Origin: Paenibacillus rhizophilus
Lineage (GTDB): Bacteria > Bacillota > Bacilli > Paenibacillales > Paenibacillaceae
Direction: 5' to 3'
Assembly: GCF_003854965.1 (NCBI RefSeq)
Contig: NZ_RQPI01000004.1
Span: forward strand, 62,001 to 126,000
DNA length: 64,000 nt
Of the stretch, positions 15,703 to 24,821 are shown piece after piece (the first letter of the stretch is position 1; each line of letters starts with the position of its first letter). Position numbers and translations under genes: made by a program. The notes beneath the pieces were generated by a model. The model was not told the origin of the DNA and did no database searches. It saw only the letters and a list, made by a program, of their open reading frames with translations.

Positions 15703-16803
15703 TCACGCCGACGAGCGGGAGGACTGCAAGCGCAGCGCGGCTGCCACAGCCAGGATTAGCGGAATGGCTATTTGAAAAATGGTATCGATGCGGGTGCTGG
15801 GCCCAAGGCCGACGGCAATATGCTGGGTATAGTTCCTTTCGATGAAAGATGCAGCATAAATAAGGGCCCCGAGCGGGAAAACCCACCATTTTGCAGATGT
15901 TCTTGTCAGGCTTGCCGCAATCTCCACCGCACAGTAGTACCAAATCACTATTTTGATAAACAATCCGATAAAAATCATTAAGGTGACCAGAATATCAAGC
16001 CGTTCGATAAACCTCAAACTGGACAGTGTTCTGACCGATTCGAGAAAAGGGAGATAAAAGCTTCCGGCCAGAACCGGACCAAGAATGGCCAAATTCAGCG
16101 CATTCATGAATATCAGAAACACACTGACCCCGACATAAGCCCAGACCGTATTTTTTACGGGAACGCCGGGTTTCTCCCAAAGCGGCCACAGCAGCAGAAA
16201 GACGATCATTTGGCCGAAAGGAAAAGAGAGGATTTCGGGCAGCGCCGCCTGCAGAATCGGCCAAAGCCCGTTCTCGGCTACAGGCGTCAGCCGCTTGATA
16301 TCGGCGTTCCCCATCAGAATGAACAGGATGATCAGCAGGAAGTAACAAAACAGCAGCCCCGGAAGCAAAATCTCCGGAAGCCGAAAGATGATCTCCGCTC
16401 CCTTCCAAATCGCATAGGCCGCAATCAGTATAAAAACCAGCATGGTGATGGACATGGGGGTCGATTGCAGAATGGTCAGCGCGGTCAGTTCGCCAAAATC
16501 ACGTACATTGCGCATGGATTGATAGGCAAAATAGCAGCTATATACTATGCCAAAGAAGGTGCCGGCGATGCGGCCGAAGCCGAAACGGAGCATTTCGGGC
16601 AGTTCCATTTCCGGCAGGCGCTGCTGAAGCCACAAGAAGAGGAGAAGAAGCGCGAACCCGGCCGCGGCCCCGGCGCTCATCGCCAGCCAGGAATCCTGCT
16701 TGGCGTCGGCGCCCAGAAGAAACAGGGGGGTGCTGCCAATTTCAAACAGGATCACCATAAACGAGATTTGCAGGCCCGTGACCCGCTTTTTTATCCGTGA
16801 CAA
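15703..16803 (-). CDS. GerB-type spore germination permease (second copy in operon)
   Basis: A 366-residue polytopic protein with ten hydrophobic segments, of the GerAB / endospore germination permease family (APC fold). It begins MSRIKKRVTGLQISFMVILFEIGSTPLF and has the family-like YQSMRNVRDFGELTALTILQSTP and SSLRFIERLDILVTLMIFIGLFIK. GerB subunits sit in the spore inner membrane and bind germinants such as amino acids. It is the last gene of the cluster and differs clearly from the gerB at 18305, so the operon encodes two permease subunits. Its start lies four bases after the small membrane protein gene. Confidence 0.88.
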   Translation of the reverse strand: MSRIKKRVTGLQISFMVILFEIGSTPLFLLGADAKQDSWLAMSAGAAAGFALLLLFLWLQQRLPEMELPEMLRFGFGRIAGTFFGIVYSCYFAYQSMRNVRDFGELTALTILQSTPMSITMLVFILIAAYAIWKGAEIIFRLPEILLPGLLFCYFLLIILFILMGNADIKRLTPVAENGLWPILQAALPEILSFPFGQMIVFLLLWPLWEKPGVPVKNTVWAYVGVSVFLIFMNALNLAILGPVLAGSFYLPFLESVRTLSSLRFIERLDILVTLMIFIGLFIKIVIWYYCAVEIAASLTRTSAKWWVFPLGALIYAASFIERNYTQHIAVGLGPSTRIDTIFQIAIPLILAVAAALRLQSSRSSA

Positions 16804-16807
16804 TGCT

Positions 16808-17041
16808 CTAACCTCCTAACCATCCGATAATCGCTCTGCCGACAGGCTGGAAAAACACAATATAGACCGAAGAGATGCTGAGATGGGGAACCATGGCTAT
16901 GCCGGCAAGGTTAATGTAAGCGGCCCATCCGAGCAAACCGCCGAGTAACAGCCGGTTTAGACCGCTTCCTTTTCCCCGCAGCTGCCGCCATCCCCAGAAG
17001 AAGACGGCGGCGTAGAACGCGATGACTGCAGCCACCTTCAT
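16808..17041 (-). CDS. Small two-helix membrane protein in germination operon (GerD-like position)
   Basis: A 77-residue protein with two or three hydrophobic helices (MKVAAVIAFYAAVFFWGW, LLLGGLLGWAAYINLAGIAM, and ISSVYIVFFQPVGRAIIGWL). Short membrane proteins at this position have been described in some Bacillus ger operons as a fourth 'D' subunit that modulates receptor function. I cannot assign it to a named family from sequence alone. It is sandwiched by 10 and 4 bases between gerC and the second gerB and must be cotranscribed. Confidence 0.7.
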   Translation of the reverse strand: MKVAAVIAFYAAVFFWGWRQLRGKGSGLNRLLLGGLLGWAAYINLAGIAMVPHLSISSVYIVFFQPVGRAIIGWLGG

Positions 17042-17051
17042 AACATCAGCC

Positions 17052-18308
17052 TCATTTCAGTTCGAGTGATTTATAGGATCTACCGCTAAGGCCGATCCGC
17101 TCGATTTTCACTTTCACGTGCGGCCGGATTTCAACCTTCTGAAATACGGTATCCCAACTGCCTTCCTGTTTAATTCGCTTCCACTGCTTCGGATGATTGC
17201 GGTGAATGGAAACGGCAAATCCGGTCACATCGGCATTCAGTTTTTTGACTGCATGCCAGGAGTTATCTATGATTTCAAGAATGTTGTTTTCGATGGAGCG
17301 CTCCATTTGGCGCATGGAGGAGGCTTTTTCCAGATCCAGTTCGCTTCCAATTTCGGTCAATATAGCGCCTGCTTTAATATCGATATCCATGACGTAATGA
17401 TCGTTCTCCCAGATCGGATGGACAGAGGTTGAGGAATGCAGCAGCGTAACGGAAGCATCGTCCCTGTCGCTTTTTTCCGGTATGGAGGGAAAAGAGATGT
17501 TCGCCGCTTTAATCTTGTCCGTCATAAATGACAATCCGAACGCCTCCCGCTGGGACAGCCATCCGACAAAACGGTCTTCTTTGAGCACGCCCAATCTCCC
17601 GAAGGCGATCCGTGAAGGAAGATCGGTCTGGGCTGTGTCGTCCGTCCGGTCCATCACTCGATTGCCGGTCAGCTTGATTTCCGGTACCGTCGTGCTTCCC
17701 GAGTCGGAGGTCATCTGCATCGCAAGCTCATACATCTGTATTCCGGGAAAATAGGATGTCAATTTGGCCTCCTGCTCAATCATGAGCTGGATGCCCGCGC
17801 CTTGATTTTTGGTAAGCTGCATCAGCTGATCCAGAATCCGGCCCGCTTCTCCTTCGGTTATGAATACGTAGACCGTCTCACGGGCGTCGGGTCTTCGCAA
17901 AAACAGATCGACCAACTGGCTGATTCCTTGTTTCGCCAACGATTCGCCGATCACTGTAACCCGGGAGTGGGAGAAGAACAGCTCGCGTGTGCTGGTGAGA
18001 TTGGTACGCTCGACGGCTTGTATAATGGTAGACCCCTTTACTGTATAGGTCAAAAAAGGAGGTGAACTTGTGCTGCCTCCGCCGCTGCCCCCCATGCTGC
18101 TGGAACCGGAAGAAGGGTTGATTACCTGATAGGTCGCCTTCCATTGGTCATCCTCCCAGTCATAGGCGGAACCCGAAACGATGCCCAGCTCATTCAGCTC
18201 CCTGTCATCCCAGCAGCCACCAACCAGGAGCGACAGGAGGGAAAGAACCAGTAAGAAGCTTCGCCCTTTATGGTGGATTTTACGACGTATTCGTTTCTTC
18301 TCGCTCAT
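17052..18308 (-). CDS. Ger(x)C family spore germination lipoprotein
   Basis: A 418-residue lipoprotein. The signal sequence ends in a lipobox LLVGGCWDDRELNELG, the hallmark start of GerC proteins; the mature protein is anchored to the outer face of the spore inner membrane. The core includes VERTNLTSTRELFFSHSRVTVIGESLAKQGI and a C-terminal half with NILEIIDNSWHAVKKLNADVTGFAVSIHRNHPKQW. A Ser/Gly-rich insertion (SSGSSSMGGSGGGSTSS, about residues 66-82) is unusual. Its start overlaps the gerB stop by four bases (ATGA). Confidence 0.93.
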   Translation of the reverse strand: MSEKKRIRRKIHHKGRSFLLVLSLLSLLVGGCWDDRELNELGIVSGSAYDWEDDQWKATYQVINPSSGSSSMGGSGGGSTSSPPFLTYTVKGSTIIQAVERTNLTSTRELFFSHSRVTVIGESLAKQGISQLVDLFLRRPDARETVYVFITEGEAGRILDQLMQLTKNQGAGIQLMIEQEAKLTSYFPGIQMYELAMQMTSDSGSTTVPEIKLTGNRVMDRTDDTAQTDLPSRIAFGRLGVLKEDRFVGWLSQREAFGLSFMTDKIKAANISFPSIPEKSDRDDASVTLLHSSTSVHPIWENDHYVMDIDIKAGAILTEIGSELDLEKASSMRQMERSIENNILEIIDNSWHAVKKLNADVTGFAVSIHRNHPKQWKRIKQEGSWDTVFQKVEIRPHVKVKIERIGLSGRSYKSLELK

Positions 18309-19408
18309 GTCTTGTACTCCTTTCTTTTGATAACCGGTTCTTTAATCCGGGTCCATAACAGAATTCCCATCGGCAGCAGAATATTGAAGAGTAAAAAAAC
18401 TATAATTCTGCCTTCTTCGTTAAAAATGTTCAACTTCTCCGGTTCCCGCCAGGTATACAGGCATTCCGTGATGACAACTATCGAAAGCGCCACGGTATAG
18501 GGTTTGTCGTTTCGGATGCGGAAGGTCTGCTTAAAGCACTGTACGGTAGCAAACATAAAAATGGCGATCTTCATATAGACGGACATCGTCCAGTAAGAAA
18601 TGAACAAAACATCCAGATTCTCGATAAACCGACCGACCTGAATGATACTGATTGTCGAAAATATCGGATAAGCGATGTTCTTCATGTACTGAGGCCCAAA
18701 AACCAGCAAAGTCATTATAATCTCCACAAACATAGCCAGCGTCACGAGGCATATGCCGATCACGCCGATAAATGTGCTTTTTCGCGGAAACTTCAAATAA
18801 GGGGCGATAAAAAGCAGTACGGAGACTTCCGACATCCATCCGATCGGCGTAAGGGAGGCAAGCGTTAGGGAAGCCGCTGAATGATCGAATATAGGCAGCA
18901 GCCGATGCAGGTTAATATGCTTCGTCAATCCCCAGATATACAGCGGAAAGACCATGAGAAGCATAAGGTTCACAATGCTGTTTATCCGGGAAATGGCTTC
19001 AATGCCCCTGTTGATCATATACAAGGTGACAAGCATAATAATAACGGCCGTTATAACCGTGGGTGTGTTCAGCAGCACGTTCTCCTTGATGAAGTTTACA
19101 TACACACGCAAAACGTTCGTCGTCAGGTCCAGATAATACTGAAGCAGAAAAATGCCGATCAAGACAGCGAAGACGGGGGAGATTTTATTGCCTACCCATT
19201 CCAAAAAAGGCGCATCGCCCGTGGCCTTGATTAAGCTTCCGATAAGCCAGGCTATGCCAAGTCCGACCAGCCCCGAAAATATGACCGCAAGCGGCGAATC
19301 CTGTTCGAGGTATTTCCCTATAATGACGGGAAGCACCACGATAGCCGTGGGGAAAATGGCGCTGACGATGAGCAGGACTGCCTGGTAGGTGCTGATTTTT
19401 TCTTTCAA
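18305..19408 (-). CDS. GerB-type spore germination permease
   Basis: A 367-residue ten-helix permease of the GerAB family, starting MKEKISTYQAVLLIVSAIFPTAIV. Other family-like segments are YLDLTTNVLRVYVNFIKENVLLNTP and QVGRFIENLDVLFISYWTMSVYMK. It forms the germinant-binding subunit of the receptor with the GerA and GerC products. Stop/start overlaps of four bases with both neighbours indicate tight translational coupling. The substrate is not predictable. Confidence 0.93.
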   Translation of the reverse strand: MKEKISTYQAVLLIVSAIFPTAIVVLPVIIGKYLEQDSPLAVIFSGLVGLGIAWLIGSLIKATGDAPFLEWVGNKISPVFAVLIGIFLLQYYLDLTTNVLRVYVNFIKENVLLNTPTVITAVIIMLVTLYMINRGIEAISRINSIVNLMLLMVFPLYIWGLTKHINLHRLLPIFDHSAASLTLASLTPIGWMSEVSVLLFIAPYLKFPRKSTFIGVIGICLVTLAMFVEIIMTLLVFGPQYMKNIAYPIFSTISIIQVGRFIENLDVLFISYWTMSVYMKIAIFMFATVQCFKQTFRIRNDKPYTVALSIVVITECLYTWREPEKLNIFNEEGRIIVFLLFNILLPMGILLWTRIKEPVIKRKEYKT

Positions 19409-21006
19409 GAGTTCTCACTTCCCTGCGGGCCGGATTGCTTTGCGGACACCTGCTGCTCTTTCGCAGGCAGATTCTGTCTTGGCGCTTCTTGGCTTCCGTA
19501 AGTGCTCGGGCGTATCTTCATTTTCCACATCGGCATGCGAAGAATAATATCTTTCAGATAACGCGGCTTCATCGGAGCCACAGGAGATAAATACGGAATG
19601 CCGAACGATTGAAGCCCGGCCATGTGGATAAGTAGCACCATCAAAAAGGACATAATACCGAACAGGCCCATGGTACCGGCGATCAGCATCATCAGGAATC
19701 GGATGAGCCGAATGGAGTTGGCGATGGCCAGCGACGGGATGACAAAATTTGAAATCGCCGTGAAGGACACCACGATAACCATGGCTGCCGACACAAGACC
19801 CGCCTGAACGGCGGCCTGCCCCAGCACAAGCGCGCCCACGATGGAGATTGCCGGTCCGATCGCCCGCGGCATCCGCACACCGGCTTCGCGCAGAACGTCG
19901 AAGGTCAGTTCCATGATGAGCGCTTCGATCAGCGCGGGGAATGGAATGCCTTCGCGCTGGGAGGCCAAGCTGATCAGCAGCGTGGTCGGAAGCATCTCCT
20001 GATGGAAGGTTGTGATGGCGATATAGAGCGCAGGCAGAAGCAGTGACACGAAAAAGGCGGTAAAGCGAATGATCCGCAGGAAAGAGGAAATGTCATACCG
20101 CTGGTAGTAGTCCTCGCTGGATTGAAAAAAGCTGAAGAAAGTCGCCGGAGCCAGGAGGGCGAAAGGCGTTCCGTCAATAATGATGCCAACCTGTCCCTCC
20201 AGAATGCCTCCCGCCATGGCATCGGGGCGTTCCGTATTCAGAATGGTCGGAAAAGGCGTCATTCCTCCGTCCTCAATCAGTTCCTCGATGTAATTGCTCT
20301 CCAGAATGCTGTCCGTGTCAATGGCATCCAGCCTTTTTCGAATCTCGGCAAGCACCTGCTCATTTGCGATGCCATACAGATAGACCAGGGCAATGCCGGT
20401 CTGGGTCCGCCGGCCGATTTTATATTCTTCGACCCGCAGATCGGCGTTCTTCAGTCTCCGTCGCAGCATGGAGGTGCCTGTCCGAAGGCTTTCGGTGAAG
20501 CCTTCCTTGGGACCCCGGATCACTCCCTGCGAGGTCGGTTCATTGATGCTCCGCGTCTCCCAGCCGGAAGTATTGGCGGCCAGCGCAGTATTGGCTCCGT
20601 CAAGCAGGATAATCGTATTCCCTTCGAACAGCATGCTGAGCAGGATTTCCACCGTCTTGCACTCTTTGATTCCGCCGACGGGTAGAATTTGCTCCTTGAT
20701 CAGAAGAAGGGCTTTCTCATTCTCCATGCCCTGTTCCTGCAAGTCCTGGCTGTCCGTCAGGGGCTGAATAACGGCTTGGGTGACCAGATCGGCATTGATC
20801 AGTCCGTCGATATAGATGAAAGTCAGGGAGGGGGAACCGGAGGCCGGATTGGATAACGACCGGAACACAACATCGGCGCTGTTGCCGATACGCCGTTTAA
20901 TTTCCGCCACATTGGCGTCCATAGAGGATTCCAGCGGCCGGGATGAAGCTGTAACGGTTTCCGGTTTGGATGCGGCTTTATGGTTTGACAGAAATTTCAG
21001 CTTCAT
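19405..21006 (-). CDS. GerA-type spore germination protein
   Basis: A 533-residue GerAA-family protein. It has a soluble N-terminal region (residues 30-290, including VSFIYIDGLI-like TFIYIDGLINADLVTQAVI and the conserved GQVGIIIDGTPFALLAPATFFSFFQSSEDYY) and four or five C-terminal helices (ALYIAITTFHQEMLP, RMPRAIGPAISIVGALVLGQAAVQAGLVS). GerA proteins oligomerise in the spore inner membrane and are reported to form the ion channel of the germinosome. GGAGGGAG precedes the ATG. It heads the operon gerA-gerB-gerC-small protein-gerB2 behind a sigma-G-like promoter. Confidence 0.95.
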   Translation of the reverse strand: MKLKFLSNHKAASKPETVTASSRPLESSMDANVAEIKRRIGNSADVVFRSLSNPASGSPSLTFIYIDGLINADLVTQAVIQPLTDSQDLQEQGMENEKALLLIKEQILPVGGIKECKTVEILLSMLFEGNTIILLDGANTALAANTSGWETRSINEPTSQGVIRGPKEGFTESLRTGTSMLRRRLKNADLRVEEYKIGRRTQTGIALVYLYGIANEQVLAEIRKRLDAIDTDSILESNYIEELIEDGGMTPFPTILNTERPDAMAGGILEGQVGIIIDGTPFALLAPATFFSFFQSSEDYYQRYDISSFLRIIRFTAFFVSLLLPALYIAITTFHQEMLPTTLLISLASQREGIPFPALIEALIMELTFDVLREAGVRMPRAIGPAISIVGALVLGQAAVQAGLVSAAMVIVVSFTAISNFVIPSLAIANSIRLIRFLMMLIAGTMGLFGIMSFLMVLLIHMAGLQSFGIPYLSPVAPMKPRYLKDIILRMPMWKMKIRPSTYGSQEAPRQNLPAKEQQVSAKQSGPQGSENS

Positions 21007-21046
21007 GGCAGCTCCCTCCAGGGCACAGCTTTTGACTATTCTGCTG

Positions 21047-21076
21047 TATTATGCCCAGGAAGGGATTCCTTATTCT
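21047..21076 (-). promoter_or_regulatory. Sigma-G-type promoter of the ger operon
   Basis: Minus strand AGAATA (21071-21076), a 17-base spacer and CATAATA (21047-21053). This fits the forespore sigma-G pattern (GHATR … CATNNTA), the regulation known for gerA in B. subtilis. Confidence 0.65.
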
Positions 21077-21101
21077 GGCTTTGGAAAAGCCGTAAATACG
21101 A

Positions 21102-21135
21102 AAAGTCCGGTCGCCCATTAAGGGAACCGGACTTT
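21102..21135 (-). terminator. Terminator of the glycerophosphodiesterase gene
   Basis: AAAGTCCGGT pairs perfectly with ACCGGACTTT; on the minus strand it ends in TTTTCG. It lies between the diesterase stop and the ger promoter. Confidence 0.8.
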
Positions 21136-21143
21136 CTTTCAAT

Positions 21144-21884
21144 TTATCTGCCTTTGCGCGCAAGCAGCCCGGCAAGGACATCGGGCACGTCCGTGATGAT
21201 GCCGGCCACGCCCGCGTCGATCAGGAACTCCATCCGTTTCGGATCGTTCACCGTAAACGGATGGTAGACGACGCCGTTCTGCGCCGCATCCCGCACGAAT
21301 TCCGGCAGCACCGCCAGATGATTGGCGTGCAGCGCCTCCGCTCCCACGGTGGCGGCATAGTTCCAGGGGCGGTACAGGCCTTCCATATACAGAATGCCCG
21401 TCTCGATGTCTGGAGCCAGCGTCTTGAAGTGAACGAGCGAATAATGATTGAAGCTGGAGATGACGACCCGGCTGCTCATGCCGTAAGCCCTGACGGCGGC
21501 AATCACTTTTTCCTCCATACCCGGGTACGGGAAGATACCGTTCTTAAGCTCGATGTTGAGTACCGTGTCCCTTTGGAGCAGCAGCTCCAGCAGCTCCTCC
21601 AGCCGCGGAATTTTCTCTCCCGCGAAGCTGCCATCCCCGAACCATGCGCCCGCGTCGAGCGCCCGCAGCTCTTCCAGCGTCTTGTCCTTCACATAACCGC
21701 TGCCGTTTGTAGTCCGGCTAAGCTCCTCATCATGGATGAGCACAAGCTGTCCGTCCCGGGTCAACTGCACATCGGTTTCGATGCCCGTCGCGCCAAGATC
21801 AAGGCTTCGGCGGAATGCCGCCATCGTATTTTCCGGGCATACCGCCGAAGCGCCCCGGTGCGCGAAATTCAATATTTTTGCCAC
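21144..21884 (-). CDS. Glycerophosphodiester phosphodiesterase
   Basis: A 246-residue cytosolic GDPD TIM-barrel enzyme (no signal peptide) that hydrolyses glycerophosphodiesters to glycerol-3-phosphate and an alcohol. Catalytic and metal motifs are clear: HRGASAVCPENTMAAF (first His), GIETDVQLTRDGQLVLIHDE (Glu/Asp metal ligands and second His), LNIELKN (metal Glu) and the C-terminal PFTVNDPKRMEFLIDAGVAGIITDVPD. The start is a GTG at 21884, nine bases after GGAGG. It appears monocistronic. Confidence 0.93.
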   Translation of the reverse strand: MAKILNFAHRGASAVCPENTMAAFRRSLDLGATGIETDVQLTRDGQLVLIHDEELSRTTNGSGYVKDKTLEELRALDAGAWFGDGSFAGEKIPRLEELLELLLQRDTVLNIELKNGIFPYPGMEEKVIAAVRAYGMSSRVVISSFNHYSLVHFKTLAPDIETGILYMEGLYRPWNYAATVGAEALHANHLAVLPEFVRDAAQNGVVYHPFTVNDPKRMEFLIDAGVAGIITDVPDVLAGLLARKGR

Positions 21885-21981
21885 CTGCTCATTCCTCCGT
21901 CTTCTTATTTGCTGCCTATATTATAGATCAACATTGATTCGGGAGAATTAGCGGAGAGTAAAAAAAAAGCCCTTTTTTCCA

Positions 21982-22011
21982 TTGACCGATTAAATTTGCC
22001 TATGCTATCAT
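21982..22011 (+). promoter_or_regulatory. Predicted promoter of the MetQ-like gene
   Basis: TTGACC (21982-21987), 18-base spacer, extended -10 TGC-TATCAT (22003-22011). No S-box riboswitch core was found in the 130-base leader. Confidence 0.6.
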
Positions 22012-22138
22012 ACAACTCAGATCGTTATTACGATTAATCCGATGAGTTAACTTTTATTTAACTTATTTTGGTAGTTGATGGCGATAGGTGATAGGGTCTA
22101 TTTATTTTATTTATTAGAGAAAAGGGGATTAATTAGAA

Positions 22139-22969
22139 ATGAAACTTAGAAAAGTAGCGGCTGTCGTATTGATCGGAATGTCTTTGGCACTGGGGGCCTG
22201 CGGAACCAAAACGGCGTCCGACGCGGACAAAAAGGATATTGTCGTGGGCTTCGGCGTCGGCACCTATGAGGATCAGTTTCGCAAGGGGGTTCTGCCGATT
22301 CTGGAAAAGGAAGGCTATAAGGTGGACATCAAGACGTTCTCCCAGAATATGCAGGTCAACCCCGCAATGAAGGAAGGATCTATTGATGCGAGCGTGTTTC
22401 AAAGTACGGCTTATATGGAAGGGATCAACAAGGAGCTGAGCACGGAAATGGCCGCTCTTACCTTTGCGCCGAGCGCTCCGCAGGGGCTGTATTCGGAGAA
22501 GCATACCTCGCTGGACGAAGTGAAAGACGGTTCCATTATCGCGGTGCCCAATGATCCGGTCAATCAGGAACGCGCCGTCCGGATTCTTGAAAGTCTGGGA
22601 TGGGTAAAGGTTAAACCGAATGCCGGAACAACCGACTTTAACCTCGAAAGTGTGGAGCCGGGTAAATACACTCTCAAGCTGGAGGCGCTGGATTCGGCCC
22701 AGATTCTCGTTTCTTTGAAGGATGTGGACTTCGGTGTGGTCAACGGCAATTATATCGCCAATGCGAAACGCAAAATTACCGAGGCGCTCAAAATCGAGGA
22801 AACGCCGGAGCAGCATCGCATTATTGTATCGATTAATAAAGCGGATCAGGATGCGCAGTGGGCGAAGGATCTGAAAGCGGCCTATGAATCGAAGGAATTC
22901 GAGGATTATATCAAATCCCAGGGCAAGTACGACGGTTTCATCGAGCCGGTAGCCTGGAGCAGCAACTAA
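22139..22969 (+). CDS. MetQ/NlpA-family substrate-binding lipoprotein (orphan)
   Basis: A 276-residue lipoprotein with signal peptide and lipobox LALGACGT. The mature part has the NlpA/MetQ pattern: VVGFGVGTYEDQF…, FSQNMQVNPAMKEGSIDASVFQSTAYMEG, GSIIAVPNDPVNQERAVRILESLGW and VVNGNYIANA. Relatives bind D/L-methionine or similar amino acids for a MetNI ABC transporter, anchored outside the cytoplasmic membrane. No ATPase or permease gene accompanies it, so it must share a transporter encoded elsewhere, and its ligand is uncertain. GGGG stands 11 bases ahead of the ATG. Confidence 0.87.
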   Translation: MKLRKVAAVVLIGMSLALGACGTKTASDADKKDIVVGFGVGTYEDQFRKGVLPILEKEGYKVDIKTFSQNMQVNPAMKEGSIDASVFQSTAYMEGINKELSTEMAALTFAPSAPQGLYSEKHTSLDEVKDGSIIAVPNDPVNQERAVRILESLGWVKVKPNAGTTDFNLESVEPGKYTLKLEALDSAQILVSLKDVDFGVVNGNYIANAKRKITEALKIEETPEQHRIIVSINKADQDAQWAKDLKAAYESKEFEDYIKSQGKYDGFIEPVAWSSN

Positions 22970-23046
22970 GAAGCCATAGGAAGGGGAAGCGGAATACGTC
23001 TTTGAATGATTTCGAGACGGCTGAATGAACGATGGATTGAAAAATG

Positions 23047-23094
23047 AAGGGAGCTGTCCCGAGTCATTTTTGGTGACTTTGGGACAGCTCCCTT
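23047..23094. terminator. Bidirectional terminator between metQ-like and isomaltase genes
   Basis: A 14-bp perfect stem (AAGGGAGCTGTCCC with GGGACAGCTCCCTT) with an inner AGTCA/TGACT stem, placed between convergent genes. Confidence 0.8.
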
Positions 23095-23108
23095 CCGCTT
23101 AAAGCGGC

Positions 23109-24797
23109 TTAAACCGTAAATTTATAGACTCTGGCTTCATAAGGACGAAGCTCCAGGGTGCGGACATCCGCGGTCCGATCGACATCATAATTGCTGATGA
23201 GCAGCTCCGTTTCGCGGGCTTCAACCTCCGCCGGAAGTTCGAATTTTGCAGGCTCGCCGAAGAAATTGAGGACCACTAGCAGTCTTTCACTGCCGAGTGT
23301 GCGCAGGTATGCGAATATCTGCTCATTCTCTTCCGCTAATATCGTGTAGTCTCCGTACACGATAATATGATGCTCTTTGCGCAGCTCGATGAGCCGTTTG
23401 TAATAATGGAAGATGGAGTCGGGATTGGCCAAAGCCTGCTCCACATTGATCTCCGTATAATTCGGATTTACCGCCAGCCAAGGCGTGCCGGTCGTGAACC
23501 CGGCCTGCGGCTCGCTGTTCCACTGCATCGGCGTGCGGCCGTTGTCGCGGCCCTTGATGTATATCGAGTTCATGATGGCTTCTTCTGTATGGCCCGCGTC
23601 CAAGTATTCCTTATGCATATTGATGATTTCAATATCTTTATAGTGGCTGATCGAATCGAACTTCACATTCGTCATGCCGATTTCCTCACCCTGGTAAATA
23701 TAAGGCGTGCCTTGCAGCGTATGCAGCAGGGTGGCGAGCATTTTGCCCGATTCTTTATGATAGACCGTATCATTGCCGAATCTGGAGAGCATCCGCGGCT
23801 GGTCGTGATTGTTCAAATACAGACTGTTCCAGCCCTTGCCGCTCAGGGAAGTCTGCCATTTGGAGATAATGTCTTTAATATCTTTCAGAATCCAGGGCTT
23901 GCAGTCCCATTTGCCGCCCGGGCCCGAATCGACGCCCATAAGCTCGAAGTGGAATACCATGTTCAGTTCATTACGGTCTTCGCCGACATATAAAGACGCG
24001 TCTTCCGGCGTAACGTCGACCGCTTCTCCGACGGTCATAATGTCGTACTTGGACAATACTTCCCGGTTCATTTCCTGTAAGTATTCGTGCACACGCGGAC
24101 CGTTGACGAAATAGTCGCCACCGAAATGATACGGCGGTCCCTCGCCGGTTTCGTCCGGCACGCTGGGCAGCCCGGGAACTTTGGAAATCAGATTGATGAC
24201 ATCCATGCGGAACCCGTCGATGCCTTTATCCAGCCACCAGGTCATCATGTCGTAGACCTCCCGGCGAACCTTCTCATTATCCCAGTTCAGATCAGGCTGC
24301 TTCTTGGAGAACAGGTGGAGGAAGTATTCGCCTGTCGCTTCATCATGCTGCCAGGCCGAGCCGCTGAAGAATGAGCCCCAGTTGTTCGGTTCCCGCCCGT
24401 CCTTGCCCGGACGCCAAATGTAATAATCGCGGTACGGATTGTCCTTCGATTTGCGGGATTCCGCGAACCAGGCGTGCTCGTCGGAGGAATGGTTCACGAC
24501 AAGGTCCATAATCAGCTTCATCCCCCGGTCGTGCAGGCCCTGAAGCAGGATTTCCCAATCGGCGATCGTTCCGAAGTCATCCATGATATCCTGATAGTTG
24601 CTGATATCGTATCCGTTGTCGTCATTGGGAGACTTGTACACGGGACACAGCCACACTACGTCCACGCCCAGCGTCTTCAGATAATCCAGCTTGGAGATGA
24701 TGCCCTGCAGATCCCCGATTCCGTCGCCGTTGCTGTCCTTGAAGCTTCGCGGATAGATTTGATAAACTACGCTTTCTTTCCACCATTTTCTCTCCAT
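23109..24797 (-). CDS. GH13 oligo-1,6-glucosidase (isomaltase)
   Basis: A 562-residue intracellular alpha-glucosidase. It should hydrolyse isomaltooligosaccharides from the non-reducing end. Catalytic residues by family comparison are Asp199 (GFRMDVINL), Glu258 (TVGEAVD) and Asp332 (LNNHDQPR). The residue after the nucleophile is Val, the state associated with alpha-1,6 rather than alpha-1,4 preference, and QPDLNW (region V) is that of the oligo-1,6-glucosidase subfamily. No signal peptide. The ATG at 24797 is seven bases from AAAGGAG; the ATG two codons earlier is too close. It lies 24 bases behind a LacI repressor gene and is probably cotranscribed, so it would degrade imported products of the two GH66 enzymes. 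Confidence 0.92.
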   Translation of the reverse strand: MERKWWKESVVYQIYPRSFKDSNGDGIGDLQGIISKLDYLKTLGVDVVWLCPVYKSPNDDNGYDISNYQDIMDDFGTIADWEILLQGLHDRGMKLIMDLVVNHSSDEHAWFAESRKSKDNPYRDYYIWRPGKDGREPNNWGSFFSGSAWQHDEATGEYFLHLFSKKQPDLNWDNEKVRREVYDMMTWWLDKGIDGFRMDVINLISKVPGLPSVPDETGEGPPYHFGGDYFVNGPRVHEYLQEMNREVLSKYDIMTVGEAVDVTPEDASLYVGEDRNELNMVFHFELMGVDSGPGGKWDCKPWILKDIKDIISKWQTSLSGKGWNSLYLNNHDQPRMLSRFGNDTVYHKESGKMLATLLHTLQGTPYIYQGEEIGMTNVKFDSISHYKDIEIINMHKEYLDAGHTEEAIMNSIYIKGRDNGRTPMQWNSEPQAGFTTGTPWLAVNPNYTEINVEQALANPDSIFHYYKRLIELRKEHHIIVYGDYTILAEENEQIFAYLRTLGSERLLVVLNFFGEPAKFELPAEVEARETELLISNYDVDRTADVRTLELRPYEARVYKFTV

Positions 24798-24821
24798 TGC
24801 CATTCTCCTTTTCCTGAATAA

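Noticed and set aside
21885-22138. S-box (SAM) riboswitch ahead of the MetQ-like gene
   Set aside because: The conserved core and a terminator before the gene are absent.
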